Source: Candidatus Bathyarchaeota archaeon (lineage in GTDB: Archaea; Thermoproteota; Bathyarchaeia; TCS64). Taken from it: DNA of 36,200 nucleotides. Shown piece by piece: positions 1 through 7,193 of the stretch. Numbering within the stretch: the stretch's first letter is position 1; each line of letters starts with the position of its first letter. A program made the position numbers and the translations under genes. A model generated the notes under the pieces. The model was not told where the DNA came from, did not search any database, and saw nothing but the letters and a program-made list of their open reading frames with translations. Location of the stretch: assembly GCA_018652685.1 (NCBI GenBank), contig JABIBQ010000070.1:1-36200 (forward strand), written 5' to 3'.

Positions 1-69
1 CCGCCAGTCCAGTGCCTTGTCCACTAGTTCCTGGTACTCCTTTCCCAGGAAGCCCGTTGGGTCCCTCAT
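1..69 (-). CDS. kbl: Probable glycine C-acetyltransferase (2-amino-3-ketobutyrate CoA ligase), N-terminus only
   Basis: The reverse strand opens with an ATG at 69 and reads 23 codons off the window edge (begins MRDPTGFLGKEYQELVDKAL). The residues FLGKEYQELVDKALDWR resemble the extreme N-terminus of Kbl-type PLP enzymes, and the divergent neighbour is threonine dehydrogenase, the usual metabolic partner. Kbl cleaves 2-amino-3-oxobutyrate with CoA into glycine and acetyl-CoA. An AAGGT ribosome-binding-like stretch sits 7-11 nt before the ATG, and a TATA-like GATAAAGATAAT (minus strand, about 103-114) lies upstream. The visible fragment is too short to show the PLP lysine, so the call rests largely on context; another fold-type I enzyme is possible. 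Confidence 0.5.
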   Translation of the reverse strand, partial: MRDPTGFLGKEYQELVDKALDWR

Positions 70-119
70 TATATTACCTTCAATTGATGGAAGCCGGTTG
101 GTGTATTATCTTTATCGAT

Positions 120-363
120 TGTACTGTTTTGTGTCAAGTAACCTGACATAAGGGGAAAAATGGTGATAACGGGTGGGAGGGCGTGCTGCCCGGTGTCCCC
201 TTGTGAGTGGTTACCGCATATATCGCGAAAAATAAAATTCCGAGTTCTTGTATCAAGTAACATGACATAAGGAGAAAAAAATCATGTTCCTGTCACCGGT
301 AATCTCGCGAAAAAATAAATTTTGTACTGTCTTATGTCAAGTGACGTGCATTAAAGGGAAAAA
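120..363. repeat. Three imperfect direct repeats, each holding a TGTCA-N7-TGACA dyad
   Basis: Copies of a roughly 30-bp unit lie at 131-160, 250-279 and 334-363. The shared pattern is GTGTCAAGTAAC followed by TGACATAAGG and GAAAAA. The core is a dyad: TGTCA-N7-TGACA in copy 1, TATCA-N7-TGACA in copy 2, and a decayed right half in copy 3. Copies 1 and 3 are preceded by TGTACTGT, and copies 2 and 3 by CGCGAAAAA(A)TAAA at 218-235 and 306-321. The block fills the gap between divergent kbl and threonine dehydrogenase, so operator sites for a dimeric regulator of threonine catabolism are the simplest reading. The spacing is unequal (119 and 84 nt), and no CRISPR-like regularity is present. Confidence 0.65.
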
Positions 364-368
364 ACTTG

Positions 369-396
369 TTTTTGTCTCGTCGTTCTGGGACGAAAA
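369..396. repeat. Hairpin element A, copy 1
   Basis: TTTTTGTCTC pairs with GGGACGAAAA across an 8-nt loop (10-bp arms, two G-U wobbles). It belongs to the same family as the hairpins at 1447-1472 and 5292-5327, which have the core GTCTCAG-N4-CTGRGAC flanked by T and A runs. Unlike the other two copies it lies in a divergent gap, so a pure terminator role is less obvious here. Confidence 0.5.
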
Positions 397-478
397 CGCC
401 TGTTTGCCCCTATTCCTGTTCAGGTGTTGGTGAGAGGTAACGGTTTTATGGTGAGTGGGCTAGTTTAAATTGATTCTA

Positions 479-1444
479 ATGGGTGGGGACAATAGGCGCG
501 TGATGGTTACAGGTGCCCTGGGTCAGATTGGCTCTGAGCTCGTACCGCATCTTCAACTGCTTTATGGTACTCAAAACGTCTTGGCGACTGATATCAAGGA
601 GCCTAGCGGCAGTTATTCCAGCTCGTATGAGCGGCTTGATGTCCTGAATGTAGCCGAGTTAAGGGGCTTGGTCAAGGGGTATGACATAGATGTGGTCTAT
701 CACCTGGCAGCCATCCTCAGCGCCACGGGCGAGATGAGGCCGGACCTTGCTTGGGACGTAAACATCAACGGGTTCAGGAACGTCCTTGAGATGGCAAGAG
801 AGAGCTTGATCGATAAAATATTCCACCCCAGCAGCATTGCTGCCTTCGGTACAGAGACCCCCCGATTGAACACTCCACAGGACACGGTTCTAACGCCAAG
901 GACCATATACGGGGTAACAAAGGTGACGGGAGAGCTTCTAGGCAAGTACTTCTTCGAGAAGTTCGGCGTCGATGTCAGGGGCATCAGGCTGCCTGGTGTT
1001 ATCAGCAACGTCGCCCCTCCGGGTGGGGGGACCACCGACTATGCCGTGGAGATATTCTACGAGGCGATCGAAAGGGGAAGCTACGAGTGCTTCCTCAGGC
1101 CAGACACCACGCTGCCCATGATCTATATGCCTGACTGCCTGAAGGCGTTCCAGGACCTCATGGATGCCCCGTCCGAGACCCTGAAGCACCGCACAAGCTA
1201 CAACCTCTCCTCCCTCAGTTTCAACCCAGCTGAGCTTGCTGCAGAGATAATGAAGCACAAGCCAGAGTTCACCATCACATACAAGCCCGATTTCAGGCAA
1301 GAAATAGCCGATTCGTGGCCTATGAGTATCGATGACTCGTGTGCTAGAGCGGAGTGGGGGTGGTCCCCTGACTATGACCTGGGGGCAATGGTGGACGATA
1401 TGTGCTTCGTCCTCGCGGCTAGGCATGAGAGTGGCAAAATCTAA
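479..1444 (+). CDS. tdh: L-threonine 3-dehydrogenase, short-chain (epimerase-like) type
   Basis: This NAD-dependent enzyme oxidises L-threonine to 2-amino-3-oxobutyrate, the substrate of the divergently encoded Kbl. An extended SDR fold is shown by the N-terminal Rossmann motif GALGQIG, the YGVTK catalytic Tyr-Lys pair, and blocks very like the Thermoplasma/Bacteroidetes short-chain threonine dehydrogenases: HLAAILSATGE, GTTDYAVEIFYEA, LPMIYMPDCLKA. The length of about 321 residues is normal. Start choice: a TTG at 470 is also in frame, but ATG at 479 is more conventional. GTG 500 or ATG 503 would place the Rossmann strand at the extreme N-terminus as in homologues, and a TTTAAATT box at 463-470 is compatible with those later starts. 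Regulation probably acts through the repeated dyads upstream. The medium-chain zinc TDH family is excluded by the fold. Confidence 0.9.
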   Translation: MGGDNRRVMVTGALGQIGSELVPHLQLLYGTQNVLATDIKEPSGSYSSSYERLDVLNVAELRGLVKGYDIDVVYHLAAILSATGEMRPDLAWDVNINGFRNVLEMARESLIDKIFHPSSIAAFGTETPRLNTPQDTVLTPRTIYGVTKVTGELLGKYFFEKFGVDVRGIRLPGVISNVAPPGGGTTDYAVEIFYEAIERGSYECFLRPDTTLPMIYMPDCLKAFQDLMDAPSETLKHRTSYNLSSLSFNPAELAAEIMKHKPEFTITYKPDFRQEIADSWPMSIDDSCARAEWGWSPDYDLGAMVDDMCFVLAARHESGKI

Positions 1445-1446
1445 CC

Positions 1447-1472
1447 TTTTGTCTCAGCATTCTGGGACATAA
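1447..1472. terminator. Hairpin element A, copy 2, between convergent genes
   Basis: It begins two bases after the threonine dehydrogenase stop codon. TTTTGTCTCAG pairs with CTGGGACATAA around the loop CATT (one mismatch, one wobble). T-rich sequence follows (TTTTTCA at about 1479-1485). The symmetric stem with U-runs and A-runs on either side could end transcription from both the plus gene and the convergent minus gene. Roughly 37 nt align with the copy at 5292-5335, including AACC-N-TC-N-TTTTTCA after the stem. The terminator role is inferred; a protein-binding dyad is the alternative. Confidence 0.5.
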
Positions 1473-1571
1473 CCCTCGTTTTTCACGGTTTTCAGGGATT
1501 TGACGGAAAACGTTTGAAACTTCATTTTGAATCAATTTTATCGAAAAAACGCGAGACATCTTCTACTTACT

Positions 1572-1612
1572 TACCCTGGGGTATTTTAGCAGAAAATGTG
1601 TTGAAAAAACCG
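1572..1612. repeat. Intergenic motif B, copy 1
   Basis: The 12-bp palindromic core TACCCTGGGGTA is followed by TTTTAGCAG, AAAATGTG and TTGAAA. A second copy with the same order of blocks lies at 5197-5237. Both copies sit in convergent gene gaps that also carry hairpin A. The function is unknown; candidates are a 3' processing or termination signal, or a small dispersed repeat. Confidence 0.5.
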
Positions 1613-1626
1613 GGTTTTCCCGCGTT

Positions 1627-2610
1627 TTATTCTAAAACCTCTGGATTGACAATATCCGGCGGTTTTTCGCCCTTGAGGGCCGCAACAAGGTTTGAAGCCG
1701 CCTTCATTGCCATTGCGAGCCTGGTATCAGTTGTGGCACTCCCTATGTGCGGGGCTACGATGACGTTGTCAAGTTCCAGTAACGGGTTATCATGCTCGGT
1801 GGGCTCGTTGTAGAGGACATCAAGCCCAGCCCCGGCGATCCATTTCTCCCTCAGTGCCTTTGTCAACGCCTTTTCATTGACAACTGGACCTCTTGATGTA
1901 TTAATGAGGAAGGCAGTGGGCTTCATGAGCTTTAACTCTCTTTCGCCTATCAGGTGCCTCGTCTCGTCGTTGAGGGGCACGTGGAGGCTCACAAAGTCCG
2001 CTTCATTCAGTAAATCATCGAATTCCCTGTACTCAACACCGAGCCTTTTCTCCTTCTCTGGACTAGGGTTCCTGTTGTGATAAATGACATTCATTTTGAA
2101 GCCCTTTGCCCTTGGGACCATCCCCTGGCCGATCCTGCCAAGCCCCACTATGCCAAGGGTCTTCCCCGTCACATCTGAGCCCAGGAGCATCTTGGGGCCC
2201 CATGCCTTGACCCATTTTCCCTCCCTGACAAACTTGTCAACCTCAACTAATCTCCTACTGATTGCCATCATCAACATGAAAGCACAGTCAGCCGTTGAAT
2301 CGTTCAGAACGCCCGGAGTGTTGGTCACGATAATCCCCCTTTCAGTGGCATCAGGAACTACTATGTTGTTGTATCCCACAGCGTAATTGCTCACGACTTT
2401 GAGGTTTTTACCCAGGTCCATCAGCTCACCGTCTACCTTATCCGTGAGCATTGGGAGTAGTCCATCGACATCCGCTATTTTCTCTTTGAGAAGCTTCCTA
2501 GGGATTGGGTCGTTTTCTCCTTCAAAGATCTCGACATCAGCCACGGACTTTATCAAATCGATGGCTTCATCAAAGAATTTTCTCGTAACATATACCTTGG
2601 GCTTTGGCAT
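1627..2610 (-). CDS. gyaR: D-2-hydroxyacid dehydrogenase, glyoxylate/hydroxypyruvate reductase type
   Basis: This 327-residue cytosolic oxidoreductase probably reduces glyoxylate or hydroxypyruvate with NAD(P)H. The order of parts is canonical: a split substrate domain, the cofactor motif GLGRIGQG near residue 158, the catalytic Arg in NTSRGPVV, a Glu in DVLYNEPTEHDNPL, and the His of APHIGSAT. NYAVGYNNI and GVLNDSTADCAFMLMM match archaeal GyaR proteins. The ATG start at 2610 is the natural one. A minus-strand TATA-like AATAATATA (about 2641-2651) implies a short leader. It is convergent with threonine dehydrogenase and divergent from the winged-helix gene at 2733. Phosphoglycerate dehydrogenase is unlikely because no ACT or ASB regulatory domain is present. 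Confidence 0.88.
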   Translation of the reverse strand: MPKPKVYVTRKFFDEAIDLIKSVADVEIFEGENDPIPRKLLKEKIADVDGLLPMLTDKVDGELMDLGKNLKVVSNYAVGYNNIVVPDATERGIIVTNTPGVLNDSTADCAFMLMMAISRRLVEVDKFVREGKWVKAWGPKMLLGSDVTGKTLGIVGLGRIGQGMVPRAKGFKMNVIYHNRNPSPEKEKRLGVEYREFDDLLNEADFVSLHVPLNDETRHLIGERELKLMKPTAFLINTSRGPVVNEKALTKALREKWIAGAGLDVLYNEPTEHDNPLLELDNVIVAPHIGSATTDTRLAMAMKAASNLVAALKGEKPPDIVNPEVLE

Positions 2611-2665
2611 GACCTTTCTATATTGTTTGACCGTAATTAGGGTATATTATTTTCCGTAAATATTC

Positions 2666-2717
2666 GATCAGTATTTTTCTGATCAGATAGATTAATATTC
2701 AGGAAATTACTGAATAT
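2666..2717. promoter_or_regulatory. Two tandem dyads of the form CAG-N7-CTG in a divergent promoter
   Basis: GATCAG-N7-CTGATC (2666-2684) and ATATTCAG-N7-CTGAATAT (2695-2717) are perfect in their arms. Their centres are 31 bp apart, close to three helical turns. TTAATATT (2692-2699) can serve as a TATA box for the plus gene. This arrangement suits cooperative binding of a dimeric regulator on one DNA face, plausibly the winged-helix protein encoded just downstream. Confidence 0.6.
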
Positions 2718-2732
2718 AGATTAGAGGCGTAA

Positions 2733-3539
2733 ATGGCCCTAAAGGACAAGTCCAAACCCCCAAATCGGGAGGAATTGGAGAAGATATTCGAGAAAACACT
2801 AAGACCTCTACAGAGCAGAAACGCCCGCCACATATTCCTGATCCTAAGGGACTCAGAAACAGAATACCTCACCACCTATGACATGCAGCCAATTCTCGTA
2901 GAGCAAGGAAACAAATTATCCAAAGTCGAGCTCAACAACTGGCTAAGCGCCCTCCAGGAGGTGGGACTTGTCCGAAAGGCATCAGAGCGGGGAAAACCAA
3001 CGACCCTGCCCTATGAAAGACGCTATACATTCGATCTATGGAAATTGACAAAGAAAGGCCGCGAAACCTCGTTCCAGCTTGATGTTTTCAGGGGAAATAC
3101 CCCTATCCAGATAAGGGAGAAAGTGGTTGAGAAAACTATAGAAAAAATCGTTGAAAAACCTGTAGAGAAAATTGTTGAGAAGATAATAGAAAAACGCGTG
3201 GAGATACCAAAGTTCCCAGGGCTAAAAGAAACAAGCTTTGAAGACCTAGACAAGACGCGGTCCCTATCGACGCATCTCCTATTGATGAAATCTCTATATG
3301 GCAAAGAATCAATGGACCTGTGGAGCCTGTCTGAGCAGACTGGCCTCACCCCAGAAAATATCGTAGAGTTCATAGAAAACCATGACAAATTTACATCAAA
3401 TACCCTATACCTTTTGGCCGAAATTCCTATGGATCTCCGGGGAAAAATAATGCAGAGAATCGGCTTAAGTCCGAGGAAGAACTATACTATATCCCTGAGT
3501 TCCGAGGGTGAGGAGATCGCTGAGCACCTGTCCCAATAA
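2733..3539 (+). CDS. Winged-helix protein with a central charged coiled coil
   Basis: No named family is recognised. The N-terminal 115 residues look like a winged helix: helices over residues 9-75, then LVRKASERGKPTTL and RRYTFDLWKLTKKGRE, typical of a beta wing followed by KLTxxGRE. Residues of about 128-158 are a strongly repetitive segment alternating EK, VEK and IEK units, predicted to form a coiled coil that dimerises the protein. The C-terminal 100 residues contain a second helix-turn-helix-like stretch (DLWSLSEQTGLTPENIVEF) and end with another SLSSEGEEIAEHL wing-like tail. There are no membrane segments. The ATG at 2733 follows two perfect dyads, suggesting autoregulation. The DNA-binding role is inferred from the fold pattern. 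Confidence 0.75.
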   Translation: MALKDKSKPPNREELEKIFEKTLRPLQSRNARHIFLILRDSETEYLTTYDMQPILVEQGNKLSKVELNNWLSALQEVGLVRKASERGKPTTLPYERRYTFDLWKLTKKGRETSFQLDVFRGNTPIQIREKVVEKTIEKIVEKPVEKIVEKIIEKRVEIPKFPGLKETSFEDLDKTRSLSTHLLLMKSLYGKESMDLWSLSEQTGLTPENIVEFIENHDKFTSNTLYLLAEIPMDLRGKIMQRIGLSPRKNYTISLSSEGEEIAEHLSQ

Positions 3540-3892
3540 CTTTATAGAGTTATGGAAAAAAACTATTTCCCTTCCCCTCTTCCCCCTATGAGCCCATTCG
3601 GTCTTTCTGAAAACCTAGTAAAAAATGGGATACAATTCATGTCCAAAGTGTTGAAGGTACCTTTACTATAAGGCGTAAAACATCCGTTTGCGTAAACTAC
3701 ATAAAAGACGCAATTTTGAAGCCCTATATGTGCATTTTTTAACCGTTTTTTAATGACTGAGGATTTTATATATAAACTATGAAAAATGGTTTGGACTCAA
3801 ACTATATCCATGTGTTTTTTAGGCTTTTTAATGGTGAAAACGATTGTGAAGACGCATCTTTTTATCCATTGGTGTTATGGGAGGGGGTGAAG
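3540..3892. promoter_or_regulatory. Long upstream region of the M16 peptidase gene
   Basis: I see no gene in this 353-nt stretch. It holds a perfect 10-bp palindrome AAGGTACCTT (3654-3663), two GCGTAAA direct repeats (3673-3679, 3690-3696) and an inverted repeat TTGCGT-N14-ACGCAA (3688-3713). A strong TATA box TTTTATATATAAA lies at 3764-3776. Initiation about 26 nt past that box would fall near 3796, leaving a leader of about 95 nt before the ATG at 3893 and ruling out the in-frame ATG at 3779 as the start from this promoter. GGGAGGGGGTGA at 3879-3890 is a good ribosome-binding site. Confidence 0.5.
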
Positions 3893-5152
3893 ATGATTAT
3901 GACTCTGGAACTAAGAGATGAGCTGTTGCCTAATGGCGTTCGATTGATTACTGAACACAACCCCGCATCCCTAAGCACGAGCTTTGGATTATGGGTCAAT
4001 GTTGGTTCCAGAGACGAGGGGGATGGTCTTGAGGGTGGAAGTCACTTCTTAGAGCACCTACTTTTCAAGGGTACCCCGACTAGGTCAGCAAGCGAAATAT
4101 CCTCTGTAATTGAGAATCGAGGAGGCTACATGAACGCGTTCACTGATCGGGACATGACTACATATATCGCAAGAACTAGGGCAAAGGATCTGAGCTTAGC
4201 AACAGAGGTCCTATCCGATATGCTGGTCAACAGCGTCATGGATTCCAAAGATGTAGAGATGGAGCGTCAGGTGATTCTTGAGGAAATCAAGCGTGTTCAG
4301 GACGACCCTGCAAGCCTCATCCATGAGTTATACACGGCGAACATTTGGAAGGGTAATAGAGCCGCTCACTCGATCACAGGAACTTTGGAGACCATATCCA
4401 AGATGTCCCTTGAGTCAATCAAGGGCTATTACAAGGAACACTATGGCGAGATCGTTGCTGTGGCCGCGGGTGCTGTAGACCACGAAAAGATGGCAAATGA
4501 CCTCACATCTTTCATACAAAAAGGTCTAGGTAAATCAAGTAAAAAACGTTCAAAGCCTGAGCATATTCCCGGTAAAAATATGGTAGAAAGGAATTCAGGA
4601 CAAGTCCAACTTGCCATGGCCTACCCAGGCATTCATTACGGGCACGATGACGGGGCAGCGATGACTATTCTTTCCAGCTACCTTGGTGTGGGCTCTAGCG
4701 GTAAGTTATTCCAGGAGGTAAGGGAAAAGCGGGGGCTGGTCTATAGTATATATGCCTATAACCAGAGCCTAGAGGATGTAGGGACCTTTGTGGTGTTGGC
4801 TGGCACGAGCAAGCAAAACGTAGCTGAGGTGGTGGATGTAACCTTGAATGAACTAGAGGTTTTGAAACAGGGACTGAAACCAGATGTCCTTGAGACTGTG
4901 AAGCAGAAGACAATAGGCATGTTCATCCTGGGCTCGGAGAGTAACCAGAGGAGGATGCACCAGATAGGCGTATCAACATTAAGATTGGATAACCCCCGGA
5001 CAGTTGAGGAGATAGTTCAATTACTTGAGGCGGTCACTGTCGAGGACATTGTAAAAGTCGCTACTCGGGTATTTGACCTGAACAAGGCGTCAATAACCGC
5101 CCTCGGGATGTCTGAATCCGATTCTGAGGGCTTGGAGAAATATTTCTCCTAA
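3893..5152 (+). CDS. M16 family zinc metallopeptidase (processing-peptidase-like)
   Basis: An inverzincin of 419 residues. The inverted zinc motif HFLEH is at residues 51-55 (two His ligands and the catalytic Glu), with the distal Glu ligand about 75 residues on in the ERQVILEEI helix. The N-terminal LPNGVRLITEHNPASLSTSFGLWV and the C-terminal half, with GVGSSGKLFQEVREKRGLVYS, are typical of the M16B subfamily. It probably degrades peptides in the cytoplasm; no signal peptide is seen from this start. The frame is open back to an ATG at 3779, but the ribosome-binding site GGAGGGGGTGA and the TATA position favour ATG 3893 or 3899. It is a single-gene unit, convergent with ilvD. Confidence 0.9.
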   Translation: MIMTLELRDELLPNGVRLITEHNPASLSTSFGLWVNVGSRDEGDGLEGGSHFLEHLLFKGTPTRSASEISSVIENRGGYMNAFTDRDMTTYIARTRAKDLSLATEVLSDMLVNSVMDSKDVEMERQVILEEIKRVQDDPASLIHELYTANIWKGNRAAHSITGTLETISKMSLESIKGYYKEHYGEIVAVAAGAVDHEKMANDLTSFIQKGLGKSSKKRSKPEHIPGKNMVERNSGQVQLAMAYPGIHYGHDDGAAMTILSSYLGVGSSGKLFQEVREKRGLVYSIYAYNQSLEDVGTFVVLAGTSKQNVAEVVDVTLNELEVLKQGLKPDVLETVKQKTIGMFILGSESNQRRMHQIGVSTLRLDNPRTVEEIVQLLEAVTVEDIVKVATRVFDLNKASITALGMSESDSEGLEKYFS

Positions 5153-5163
5153 ACCCTAAACAT

Positions 5164-5237
5164 ATACCCCTATTTTACGAGCAACATTTTGATGCCTACC
5201 CTAGGGGTATTTAGCAGTAAATGTATGCTGAAACCGA
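5164..5237. repeat. Intergenic motif B, copy 2, with a flanking inverted repeat
   Basis: TACCCTAGGGGTA followed by TTTAGCAG, TAAATGTA and GCTGAAA at 5197-5237 repeats the motif seen at 1572-1612. Here it is also the right arm of a perfect 9-bp inverted repeat, ATACCCCTA (5164-5172) with TAGGGGTAT (5202-5210), 29 nt apart. It follows the M16 stop codon, so it would lie in that gene's 3' UTR. Confidence 0.5.
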
Positions 5238-5291
5238 TGTTTCTGAGCCTTTTTTTCTTCCTCGTTTGAATGCCCTGTTTTACCGTGAATT

Positions 5292-5327
5292 ACGGCTTTT
5301 CGTCTCAGAATGCTGAGACAAAACCGT
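5292..5327. terminator. Hairpin element A, copy 3, between convergent genes
   Basis: The arms ACGG / TTTT / GTCTCAG pair with CTGAGAC / AAAA / CCGT around the loop AATG, giving 15 base pairs with two single-base bulges. This is the most complete copy of the family. TTTTTCA follows at 5330-5336 on plus; the minus-strand side of the stem is followed by CCGTAATTCACGG. It lies between convergent M16 and ilvD, as copy 2 lies between convergent threonine dehydrogenase and gyaR. A bidirectional terminator is the favoured inference. Confidence 0.55.
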
Positions 5328-5441
5328 CATTTTTCAGTGACTCAGAGCTGTCAAGTAGAAAAAAGTGTGAATGACTGTAATTTGATAAATTGTCCTAGGT
5401 TTATGCCCTAAGTAAATAAAAAGAAAATAGTAGTTGAGATA

Positions 5442-7124
5442 TTAGATTTCGAGGATTGCGCCTTTATCAGCGCTTGTGACCAGCTTGGCGTATCTTGCCA
5501 GATAGCCTGTTGTCACTTTCGGTGGCATGGGTTTCCACGCTGCCTTCCTCTTGGCTAGCTCCTCGTCTGAGACGTTAAGATGCAGTTTCCTATTAGGAAC
5601 ATCAATGGTTAGCTTGTCGCCGTTCTTGATTAGGGCGATTGGTCCGCCGACTGCTGCCTCAGGGCTGATGTGTCCGATGCATGGTCCACGGCTTGCCCCG
5701 CTGAACCTACCATCTGTCAGGAGAGCTACCTTGTCTAGTCCGTAACCCATGACTGCACTTGTCGCTGCTAGCATCTCACGCATTCCTGGGCCTCCTTTTG
5801 GGCCCTCGTACCTGATGATGACGATATCTCCGTTCACGATCTCGCCTGCGTGGATTGCCTTCAATGACTCCTCCTCTGTGTCATAGCACTTTGCAGTGGC
5901 TGTGAACTCCCACATTGAGGGATCAATTGCAGCCAGCTTTGCTACTCCGCCACCGGGAGAGATGTTTCCCCTCATGATTGCTATTCCGCCTGTCTCGTGG
6001 ATTGGGTTCTCGAATGTCCTGATGACCTCGTCGTCGTGGATCAGCACACCATTGAGGTTCTCCTTCAGGGTTTTTCCTGAGGTAGTGATGACGCTTGTGT
6101 CCAGCTTGTCTCCCAACCTCTTCAGGACGCCGGGGATTCCACCTGCTGCGTGTAGGTCAACAATCTTGAGTGGTCCAGCTGGTGCCATGTTGATGAGGTG
6201 AGGTGTATTCTTGCTAATCTCGTCGAACAGGTCTAGAGGGAGATCAATCCCGCACTCGTCTGCAATTGCCTTAAGGTGAAGAACCGTGTTCGTGCTTCCT
6301 CCAAGTGCCATGTCAGCTGCAATCGCGTTCCTGAACGCTGTCTCGGTCATAACCTTTCTTGGTGTGATGCCCTTCTCAAGTAGCTCAATGATCTTCTCAC
6401 CGGCTTCCTTGGCCAGCTTTGCCCTCTCGCTCCCAGTCGCGTTGGCCGTTGCCATGTAGGGTAGGGTCATACCGATGCTCTCGATGAGGCACTGCATTGT
6501 GTTTGCCGTGAACATTCCGCCACAGGCACCTGGACCGCAGCAGATGTCCTCAAGATACTTGACCTCCTCGTCGCTGATTTTGCCGCCTACTGCTAGGCTA
6601 GCTGCCTCGAAGAGTTCCTGAACGGTGATAGTCTTGTCCTTGAAGTGACCCCACTTGGGACATCCGGGGTCCATGGGTCCTCCGAGGACAAAGATGGTTG
6701 GAATGTCGAGCCTGGCTGCTGCCATCATCATACCTGGGTCGATCTTGTCGCAGGTGGTTATGCAGACCATGGCGTCAAAACCGTGGCCAGTTACCATGAC
6801 CTCGATGCTGTCTGCGATGAGCTCTCTACTAGGTAGGCTCATCTTCATGCCCTCGTGCCCCATGGCGATACCGTCACAGACCGCTATGGTGTTGAACTCA
6901 CGGGCTAGCCCACCTGCAGCTGCAATACCTAGTTTAACCTGTGTTGCGATCTGGTTCAGGTGAACGTGTCCGGGGTTGATGTCAGTATAACTGTTGACGA
7001 CTGCGATGAGAGGTTTCTTCATGTCGTCTTCTGTCGCTCCGGTTCCCTTCAGTAGGGCCCTGTGGCTTATCCTCTCTGGGCCATCGTATACATAGCTGCT
7101 CTTATGCCTCGGATTATAACTCAT
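5442..7124 (-). CDS. ilvD: Dihydroxy-acid dehydratase
   Basis: IlvD dehydrates 2,3-dihydroxy-isovalerate and -methylvalerate to the 2-oxo acids of valine and isoleucine synthesis. The full length of 560 residues is present. Iron-sulfur cluster cysteines are visible in [13 protein letters not shown] and [16 protein letters not shown], substrate and magnesium motifs in [12 protein letters not shown] and [16 protein letters not shown], and the C-terminal [22 protein letters not shown] is intact. The start [23 protein letters not shown] from the ATG at 7124 is clean. A minus-strand TATA AATATTATAAA (7147-7157) is centred about 28 nt from the ATG, so the transcript is nearly leaderless. Other ilv/leu genes are not in the window. 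Sugar-acid dehydratase paralogues share the fold, but the sequence is of the IlvD type. Confidence 0.95.
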   Translation of the reverse strand: MSYNPRHKSSYVYDGPERISHRALLKGTGATEDDMKKPLIAVVNSYTDINPGHVHLNQIATQVKLGIAAAGGLAREFNTIAVCDGIAMGHEGMKMSLPSRELIADSIEVMVTGHGFDAMVCITTCDKIDPGMMMAAARLDIPTIFVLGGPMDPGCPKWGHFKDKTITVQELFEAASLAVGGKISDEEVKYLEDICCGPGACGGMFTANTMQCLIESIGMTLPYMATANATGSERAKLAKEAGEKIIELLEKGITPRKVMTETAFRNAIAADMALGGSTNTVLHLKAIADECGIDLPLDLFDEISKNTPHLINMAPAGPLKIVDLHAAGGIPGVLKRLGDKLDTSVITTSGKTLKENLNGVLIHDDEVIRTFENPIHETGGIAIMRGNISPGGGVAKLAAIDPSMWEFTATAKCYDTEEESLKAIHAGEIVNGDIVIIRYEGPKGGPGMREMLAATSAVMGYGLDKVALLTDGRFSGASRGPCIGHISPEAAVGGPIALIKNGDKLTIDVPNRKLHLNVSDEELAKRKAAWKPMPPKVTTGYLARYAKLVTSADKGAILEI

Positions 7125-7126
7125 AA

Positions 7127-7157
7127 CCTCTGAGACACGATGACTCTTTATAATATT
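7127..7157 (-). promoter_or_regulatory. ilvD promoter with a GTCTCAG half-site
   Basis: The minus-strand TATA AATATTATAAA occupies 7147-7157. Between it and the start codon lies TGTCTCAG (7130-7137 on minus), the same 7-mer GTCTCAG that forms the stem of hairpin element A. There is no partner arm here, so it is at most a half-site. Confidence 0.45.
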
Positions 7158-7193
7158 AGTGGGAAACCGTTTTTGAGAAAGAAAATGGTGTGT

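Noticed and set aside
131-363. Repeats considered as a CRISPR remnant
   Set aside because: Only three copies, unequal spacing (119 and 84 nt), strong divergence, internal dyads and no cas genes.
938-1426. Long antisense open frame within threonine dehydrogenase
   Set aside because: Its codons mirror a strongly conserved enzyme on the other strand; the encoded protein has no domain features or start signals.
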